DNA of 64,000 nucleotides. Origin: Planctomycetota bacterium. Its GTDB lineage: Bacteria > Planctomycetota > UBA1135 > UBA2386. The position numbers and the translations under genes are program-made. The stretch is taken from the NCBI GenBank assembly GCA_020849665.1, contig JADLFX010000105.1:89161-153160 (forward strand). The letters are read 5' to 3'. Within the stretch, counting starts at the first letter, position 1. Each line of letters starts with the position of its first letter. The notes under the pieces were generated by a model. That model had not been told where the DNA came from. It worked only from the letters and a program-made list of their open reading frames with translations, and ran no database searches. Positions 58,944-64,000 of this stretch are shown one piece after another.

Positions 58944-60592
58944 GCGATCCCGCCGGCGAGGCGGTGCGCGCCTACCACCGCCGCACCAAGCACCAGCCCG
59001 AGCGCTACGCTCGCTCGCTCGGCTACCTGGACTGGGCCACGCAGCCGGATCCCTATCGGCGCTTCACCGGCGCGCCGCGGCTCGCGCTCGACCTCTGCGC
59101 CGATGCGGGGCCGCCACGCTACGACGCGCTCTTCGTGCCCGGTTCCGTGCCCGTGCGGCCCTGGGACCGCGCCGCCGTGAGCGAGCTCTTCCACGCCTCG
59201 TTCGCGCTCTCGGCCTGGAAGGAGGTGCCCGGCTCGCGCTGGGCGCTGCGTGTGAACCCGAGCAGCGGCAACCTGCACCCCACCGAGGCGTACCTGCTCT
59301 CGGCCCCGGTCGACGGATTCGGTGCGGACGCGATGCTTGCGCACTACCAGCCGTTCGCGCACGCCTTGGAAGTACGCCGCCGCTTCGATCCCGGCCTCTG
59401 GCGGACCCTGCTCGGCGACCTGCCGGCCGACTCGGCACTGGTCGGCCTGAGCTCGATCTTCTGGCGCGAGTCCTGGAAGTACGGCGAGCGTGCCTTCCGC
59501 TACTGCCAGCACGACGTCGGCCATGCCCTGGGCGCGCTGGCCATGGCTGCGGCGTTGCTCGGCCGCGAGGCGCGGCTGCTCCCCGCGCCCGGCGACGCCG
59601 AAGTGGCGCTCCTGCTCGGCATCGCCGGCCAGTCGGGGATCGAGGCCGAACATCCCGATGCCCTGGTGGTGCTCGCGCCGGTGGGGCGCCTGGACCAAGC
59701 GGTCGTGGAGCGCTGGCGCCCCGATGCCGCGGCGCTGGAGCGGCTGCAGGAGCGCCCGCTCCTGGGCACGGCCGCGCCGCTGAGCACGGATCATCACGAG
59801 TGGCCGGCGATCGACGAAGTCGCGGCGGCCGCGGCCAAGGCGCCGGGGTGGGTGCGCAGCGAGCCCGCGCAGCCACCGCCCCTGGCGTGGCCGGAGCCCG
59901 ACCGCCCGCTCCCGGCGCGCGCCCTGATCCGCGGGCGGCGCAGCGCAGTGGCGATGGACGGGAGCACGGGGCTCACCCGCGATGCGTTCTACGGGATGTT
60001 GGCGCGGGTCGCCGATCCCCGCCGCCCGCCCTTCCACCTCCTGCCCTGGCCTCCGCAGCTGCACTTCGCGCTCTTCGTGCATCGCGTGCGCGACCTGCCC
60101 TCGGGTCTGTACCTGCTCGTGCGCGATCCCGGCCAGGGGGCGGCCCTGCGCGCCGCCCTGTCCGGACGGTTCGCCTGGCAGCGCCCGGCGGCATGCCCGG
60201 AAGGTCTCGATCTGGTCCTGCTGGAGGCTGGCGATGGCCGTGCGGCCGCCGCCTCGATCTCCTGCCATCAGGCGATCGCCGCCGACGGGGCGTTCGCCCT
60301 GGCCATGCTGGCCCGGTTCGCGCCCGCGCTCGCCGAGCGTGGGGCGTGGTTCTACCGTGCGCTGCACTGGGAGGCCGGGATGCTTGGGCAGACGCTCTAC
60401 CTGGAGGCCGAGGCCGCGGGCGTGCGCGCCACCGGCATCGGCTGCTTCTTCGACGACGCCATGCACCGGCTGCTCGGCCTCGCCGGCGAGGACTCCCAGG
60501 TCCTGTACCACTTCACGGTGGGCGGCGCGCTCGAGGACGACCGCCTCCGCACGCTACCCGCCTACGCGCACCTCGGCCGGCCTGTGGGGTGA
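58940..60592 (+). CDS. Tandem nitroreductase-like (SagB/ThcOx type) oxidoreductase
   Basis: A 550-residue FMN-type oxidoreductase with two nitroreductase-fold halves. The first (about 65-260) has RVNPSSGNLHPTEAYLL and ERAFRYCQHDVGHALGALAMAAALLG; the second (about 330-540) has RGRRSAVAMDG, HFALFVHRVRDLPSGLYLLV, and EAEAAGVRATGIGCFFDDAMHRLLGL. This SagB/ThcOx pattern oxidises thiazolines/oxazolines in peptide tailoring, but many homologues are of unknown role. No cyclodehydratase or precursor peptide is seen. Its 3' end overlaps the convergent membrane gene by 39 bp. Confidence 0.82.
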   Translation: MSDPAGEAVRAYHRRTKHQPERYARSLGYLDWATQPDPYRRFTGAPRLALDLCADAGPPRYDALFVPGSVPVRPWDRAAVSELFHASFALSAWKEVPGSRWALRVNPSSGNLHPTEAYLLSAPVDGFGADAMLAHYQPFAHALEVRRRFDPGLWRTLLGDLPADSALVGLSSIFWRESWKYGERAFRYCQHDVGHALGALAMAAALLGREARLLPAPGDAEVALLLGIAGQSGIEAEHPDALVVLAPVGRLDQAVVERWRPDAAALERLQERPLLGTAAPLSTDHHEWPAIDEVAAAAAKAPGWVRSEPAQPPPLAWPEPDRPLPARALIRGRRSAVAMDGSTGLTRDAFYGMLARVADPRRPPFHLLPWPPQLHFALFVHRVRDLPSGLYLLVRDPGQGAALRAALSGRFAWQRPAACPEGLDLVLLEAGDGRAAAASISCHQAIAADGAFALAMLARFAPALAERGAWFYRALHWEAGMLGQTLYLEAEAAGVRATGIGCFFDDAMHRLLGLAGEDSQVLYHFTVGGALEDDRLRTLPAYAHLGRPVG

Positions 60593-63184
60593 GCCCGCGG
60601 TGTGCGGCACCGTGCACGCCGCCACCAGGTAGAGCGCCGCGGCGGCCAGGAACACGGCGGTGAATCCCAGTTCCATCGCCAGCACGATGCTCAGGATCGA
60701 GGCCAGCACCGAGGCGGCTCCGTTCACGCCGAAGGCCCAGGCCACCACGCTCTGCGACTCGCCGTGCAGGGCGCGCAGGCCGGTGGGGAACGGCATCCCC
60801 ATGACGAACGCCACCGGTGCGATGCAGGCGATGGTGAGCGCCACGCGCTGCCATTCCTGCAGGGCGAGGGTCGCGTGCAGGAACCACGGCAGCGCCGCCG
60901 ACTGGAGCACCAGCAGCACCACCACGGCCACCGCCGCGCCGCGCGCGAACCGCGGACCGGCCTGCACGCGGCCCGCGTATGCCGATCCCAGTCCGGAGAA
61001 GAGCAGGAAGCCGGCGAGGCCCGTGGTCAGCGACCAGGTAGGGTGGCCGAGGTAGAGCACGAAGCGCTGGATCGTCGAGATCTCGACCAGCATGTACGCG
61101 AGCCCCAGCGCCGCGAAGTACGTGATCACCCGGCCGCGCGAGTTGTCCCCGCCGCGCAGGCGGAACCCGAGCCGGAACAGCGGCAACACCACGAGCACGA
61201 GGGTCACGACCACGGTCTGCAGGAGCAGCGAGGCCAGGATGTAGATGCCGATCGGCTCCTTGCCCGCCAACCCTGCATAGCCCGACTCGCCGCGCCGCTC
61301 GCTGGCGAAGAGGTCGCGCCACGAATGCAGGTGGAAGAAGAACGGCCGGTCGTCACGGGCCGGGGTGGTGTTGAACGCGTAGCTCTCGTGGAAGCGGCGC
61401 TCGGCCTCGGGCCCCGCGGCGGATGCCTGCAGCAGGCGGGCGTACTCGTTGGTCGGCAGGTCGCCGTGGCCGGCGGCGTAGTACAGCTCGTGGCGCACGA
61501 GCGGCGGCTGGTCCATCGGCGCGATCGCGGCGCGGATCGTGGCCACGTCCGCGTCGGTAAACGGCGCGCGGCGGAAGATCGTGAACGAATAGCGCAGCGG
61601 CTCCCTGCCGAACTCCACGACCTCGGGCGGCACGGCCTTGCCCTCCAGCGCCACCAGGGCCTCCACGAAGGCCGGGATCTGGCGATCCTCCTGGTGCACG
61701 ACCAGGACGTGGCGCGACGGATCCGCCACGCCCAGGCGCCGCAGCGCTCGTGCGCCGGTGGCCACCAGCTTCACGGTCTCGCGCGGCGGCGCGAAGTTGA
61801 ACCGGATGATGCAGAGCACGCCGCGTTCCGAGAGGTGGGCGAAGTAGTCGTCGAACGCCTCCTCCGTGTAGAGGTAGCTCTCGCTGAAGATGTACGAGCC
61901 CGAGGAGAGTGCCGCGTACGTGTCGGTGCCCGACATCTGCACCAGGTCGTAGGTGCCGCCCGCGCGGCGCAGGAACGAGCGACCCTCGCTGTGCACCGGC
62001 GTCACGCCGGGCTTGCGGTACACGTCGCCGGAGTAGTCGCGGAACTGCTCCATCACCAGGTTCAGCGTGTCGCCGTTGATGTCGACCGCGGTGACCGCGC
62101 TCGCGCCGTAGTGCAGCGCGGTCTCGACGTCGTTGCCGCCCCCCGGCCCGATCACCAGCACCCGGGGCTGCTGCACCAGCCGGTAGCCGAGCCCATAGAA
62201 GTGCCGGTCGTAGTCGCGCTCGCGGGCATGGCCCTTCCCCCAGATCACCGTGGGGGCGTCGCCGTCCTGGAACACGTGGACCTGGCCGCGCGGCCCGCCG
62301 GCCGGGTCCTCGCGGTCGCGCTTCGCGTCGGCCACCGGCGGCGGCATGGGCACGGTGTCGATCCGGCAGTGCGGCGACCAGATGGTGCGCTCCAGCCGCG
62401 GATCCGTTCCCTGGTAGGCCGGATCCTGCCGGCGCGCCAGCTCTGCCAGCTTGGGATAGAGGTAGTTCTGGGACGTGAACTGGGCCTTGCTGCGTGCCGG
62501 CTCCACGTGGATGACGTGCGCGGTCCAGCCGGGAGCCAGCCAGTTCAGCGGCAGGATCACGAAGGCGGACCATCCCAGGATGCGTGCCGGCGCCGCGCGC
62601 ATCCCGTGCAGCGCGAGGAGCGCCGCCGCGCCGCTCAGCGTGGCGAACAGGTAGAGCGTGCCCGCGCCACCCAGCGGGCGCATCACCGCCACGAACACGA
62701 AGCCGCCCAGGCTCGAGCCGAGCAGGTTCCAGAAGTAGGTCCGGTGCACCGAGGCGCCGAACTCGTGCAGTGCGATCGCCACCGCCCCGCCTGCGAACAG
62801 GAACGGCACCACCAGGTAGGCGTAGCTCAGGAAGAGCGTGAAGTACTTGGTGCGGTCGCGCTCGATGTCGAGCGTGTCGAGCGACGTATGGCTGAGCAGC
62901 GAGAACGCGCCGACCAGGGTGAGCCCGAAGAGCGAGCAGCACAGGGACACCGCCACGCGCGGATCGCCACCGAACCGGCCCAGTCGGGGCGCCAGCGCGA
63001 GCAGCGTGCCGCCGGCGGCGAAGCCCAGCAGCGTGATGGTCACCACCATGTAGGTCAGGTGGTGCCAGAGCAGCACGCTGAAGAGGCGGGTCTGCAGGAC
63101 CTGCACCCCGAGCGTGGCCGCGGAGACCAGCGCGATCGCGAGGAGCAGCGGCGCGCTGGCGCGCGGTGAGGGTGACTCGGTCAT
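60554..63184 (-). CDS. Spermidine synthase-like polytopic membrane protein
   Basis: An 876-residue protein: about seven N-terminal hydrophobic helices, a central soluble domain (about 230-640), then about six more helices. The soluble part has the spermidine-synthase/methyltransferase motifs RVLVIGPGGGNDVETALHYGA, VTAVDINGDTLNLV, and TYDLVQMSGTDTYAA; the usual polyamine-site Asp pair is not obvious. The class is found in several bacterial phyla and its substrate is unknown. The ATG at 63184 is chosen; TACACT lies 20 nt upstream as a possible -10. Divergent from the isomerase gene. Confidence 0.82.
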   Translation of the reverse strand: MTESPSPRASAPLLLAIALVSAATLGVQVLQTRLFSVLLWHHLTYMVVTITLLGFAAGGTLLALAPRLGRFGGDPRVAVSLCCSLFGLTLVGAFSLLSHTSLDTLDIERDRTKYFTLFLSYAYLVVPFLFAGGAVAIALHEFGASVHRTYFWNLLGSSLGGFVFVAVMRPLGGAGTLYLFATLSGAAALLALHGMRAAPARILGWSAFVILPLNWLAPGWTAHVIHVEPARSKAQFTSQNYLYPKLAELARRQDPAYQGTDPRLERTIWSPHCRIDTVPMPPPVADAKRDREDPAGGPRGQVHVFQDGDAPTVIWGKGHARERDYDRHFYGLGYRLVQQPRVLVIGPGGGNDVETALHYGASAVTAVDINGDTLNLVMEQFRDYSGDVYRKPGVTPVHSEGRSFLRRAGGTYDLVQMSGTDTYAALSSGSYIFSESYLYTEEAFDDYFAHLSERGVLCIIRFNFAPPRETVKLVATGARALRRLGVADPSRHVLVVHQEDRQIPAFVEALVALEGKAVPPEVVEFGREPLRYSFTIFRRAPFTDADVATIRAAIAPMDQPPLVRHELYYAAGHGDLPTNEYARLLQASAAGPEAERRFHESYAFNTTPARDDRPFFFHLHSWRDLFASERRGESGYAGLAGKEPIGIYILASLLLQTVVVTLVLVVLPLFRLGFRLRGGDNSRGRVITYFAALGLAYMLVEISTIQRFVLYLGHPTWSLTTGLAGFLLFSGLGSAYAGRVQAGPRFARGAAVAVVVLLVLQSAALPWFLHATLALQEWQRVALTIACIAPVAFVMGMPFPTGLRALHGESQSVVAWAFGVNGAASVLASILSIVLAMELGFTAVFLAAAALYLVAACTVPHTAGSPHRPAEVRVGG

Positions 63185-63350
63185 GGTCGTCGAGCGGGGG
63201 CGGCAGTGTAGTGGCGTCCGGCCCGGCGGCACCGGGGTCGTGCGCGGCCGCGGCACCCGGCTGGCCGCATGCCTGGCGATGGCCCGCGGACCCTGCGATG
63301 GGAACGGCCCTTGGAGCGGACCCCTGCCCGCGGGACACTGGCCGCCGTCC

Positions 63351-63926
63351 ATGGATCTCCACGTCCTCCGCGCCGCCATCGACGAGAGCATCGCCACCAA
63401 GCGGCGCCTGCTCGACACCTGCCTGCCCCAGATCCAGGCGCTCTGCGACCTGGCGATCCGCGCGCTCCGGGCGCATGGCAAGCTGCTCCTCTGCGGCAAC
63501 GGCGGCTCGTCCTGCGATGCTGCGCACGCCGCCGGTGAACTCGTGGGCTGGTTCGAGCGCAAGCAGCGGCCCGGCTACCCGGCGATCGCCCTGGGCCATG
63601 AGGTGCCCGCGCTGACCGCGATCGGCAACGACGCGGGCTTCGAGCAGGTGTTCGCGCGACAGGTCCAGGCGCTCGGCCGGAAGGAGGACCTGCTGATCGG
63701 CATCTCCACCTCGGGAGGCTCGAAGAACGTCCTGCGCGCCATGGAGCAGGCCCGGGCCATGGGCATGGCCACGGCGGCCCTGGTGTCGGAGCGCGGCGGA
63801 CCGATCGCAGATGTGGCCCAGGTGGCCGTGCGCGTGCCCTCGCGGGAGACCCCGCGGATCCAGGAGGCCCATCTCCTGTGCATCCACCTGCTCTGCCAGT
63901 CGGTGGAGGACGCGCTCGCGGAGTGA
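63351..63926 (+). CDS. gmhA: Phosphoheptose isomerase (SIS domain, GmhA-like)
   Basis: Converts sedoheptulose-7-phosphate to D-glycero-D-manno-heptose-7-phosphate for LPS or S-layer heptose. 191 residues: LLLCGNGGSSCDAAHAAGELVGWF (SIS phosphate loop), ISTSGGSKNVLRAM, and IQEAHLLCIHLLCQSVEDAL, whose Glu and His are catalytic/zinc ligands. The spacing is typical of GmhA. The presence of heptose chemistry fits a diderm envelope. Neighbouring genes for heptose activation lie beyond the edge, if present. Confidence 0.9.
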   Translation: MDLHVLRAAIDESIATKRRLLDTCLPQIQALCDLAIRALRAHGKLLLCGNGGSSCDAAHAAGELVGWFERKQRPGYPAIALGHEVPALTAIGNDAGFEQVFARQVQALGRKEDLLIGISTSGGSKNVLRAMEQARAMGMATAALVSERGGPIADVAQVAVRVPSRETPRIQEAHLLCIHLLCQSVEDALAE

Positions 63927-63948
63927 GCCGCGCGCCCCGCCGGACGGC

Positions 63949-64000
63949 TCAGTGCGCCAGGAGGCGCAGGGCGCCGACCCACACATCCGGGTGGCCCGCC
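63949..64000 (-). CDS. C-terminal end of an unidentified gene
   Basis: The minus-strand frame ending at a TGA (63951-63949) reads AGHPDVWVGALRLLAH before the window edge. Codon use resembles real genes here, and it converges with gmhA at a 22-bp gap, so a gene probably ends here. Too short to name. Confidence 0.4.
   Translation of the reverse strand, partial: AGHPDVWVGALRLLAH

Noticed and set aside
61353..63986. Long minus-strand frame of 877 codons over the spermidine-synthase-like gene and gmhA
   Set aside because: It is a shifted frame of the real gene, rich in Arg/Ala/Pro and without any family motif; the GC-rich third positions keep wrong frames open.
1..64000. CRISPR arrays, insertion sequences, prophage or integron
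   Set aside because: No regularly spaced direct repeats, transposase or integrase motifs, or phage structural genes were seen on either strand.

Overview
The window is about 64 kb of very GC-rich bacterial chromosome that is densely coding. It has no insertion sequences, phage genes, CRISPR array or rRNA. The envelope genes suggest a diderm: TatC, TrkH, several lipoproteins, a phosphoheptose isomerase, an L,D-transpeptidase and an ABC-type surface-glycan exporter. Many GTG/TTG starts, 1-4 bp overlaps, HEAT and TPR proteins, a TatC with an enlarged loop and a sigma/anti-sigma pair would fit Planctomycetota or a similar high-GC phylum. That placement is inference; there is no rRNA to settle it.

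Layout. 1-956: 3'-truncated TrkH potassium transporter. 1.2-11.5 kb: a plus-strand surface-glycan cluster with a small lipoprotein, Wzm/TagG permease, Wzt-type ATPase, five family-2 and one family-4 glycosyltransferases, a PIG-L deacetylase and a membrane-anchored small protein. 11.5-13.7 kb: coaE and rho on the minus strand; this Rho has a degenerate Walker A motif. 13.9-21.6 kb: a membrane-anchored coiled-coil/BRCT protein, tatC, cinA, two tandem tRNA-Gln genes, a secreted M28-PDZ peptidase and a cobalamin-type radical SAM protein. 21.6-28.6 kb: a glycosyltransferase, a HEAT-repeat protein, phosphatidylserine decarboxylase, a LysM lipoprotein, a methyltransferase and GT2 pair, and a methyltransferase carrying a lipoprotein signal. 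28.7-37.6 kb: a complete minus-strand arginine operon, argR-C-B-D-F-G-H-(GNAT NAGS)-J, with palindromic ARG-box-like sites at the argR start. 37.7-50.1 kb: BI-1 family protein, DPP-IV-like peptidase, Tol-Pal-like beta-propeller lipoprotein with a polytopic GT2, queA, thiE, a CoA-transferase, an L,D-transpeptidase, P5C dehydrogenase and a zinc-ribbon miniprotein. 50.3-55.4 kb: queG, a degenerate histidine-kinase-like protein, then a sigma factor, anti-sigma/TPR and secreted protein module preceded by a near-perfect sigma-54 promoter. 55.4-64 kb: a glycerophosphodiesterase, a FliK-like/FlhB-C-like pair, a class V aminotransferase with a tandem nitroreductase, a giant spermidine-synthase-like membrane protein, a phosphoheptose isomerase and the end of one more gene.

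How the genes fit together. The first cluster probably builds and exports a cell-surface polysaccharide. The arginine genes supply every step from glutamate to arginine plus their repressor. queA and queG are two late steps of queuosine synthesis at separate loci. Several genes (tatC, queA, the BI-1 gene and the gene at 45343) have a TA-N3-T or similar hexamer exactly 8-9 nt before the start codon, which suggests leaderless transcripts. The strongest leads are the Rho with an altered ATP-binding loop, the sigma-54-promoted sigma/anti-sigma module beside a pseudo-kinase, and the apparently exported BRCT and methyltransferase proteins. All functions are read from the sequence by eye; no database search was run.
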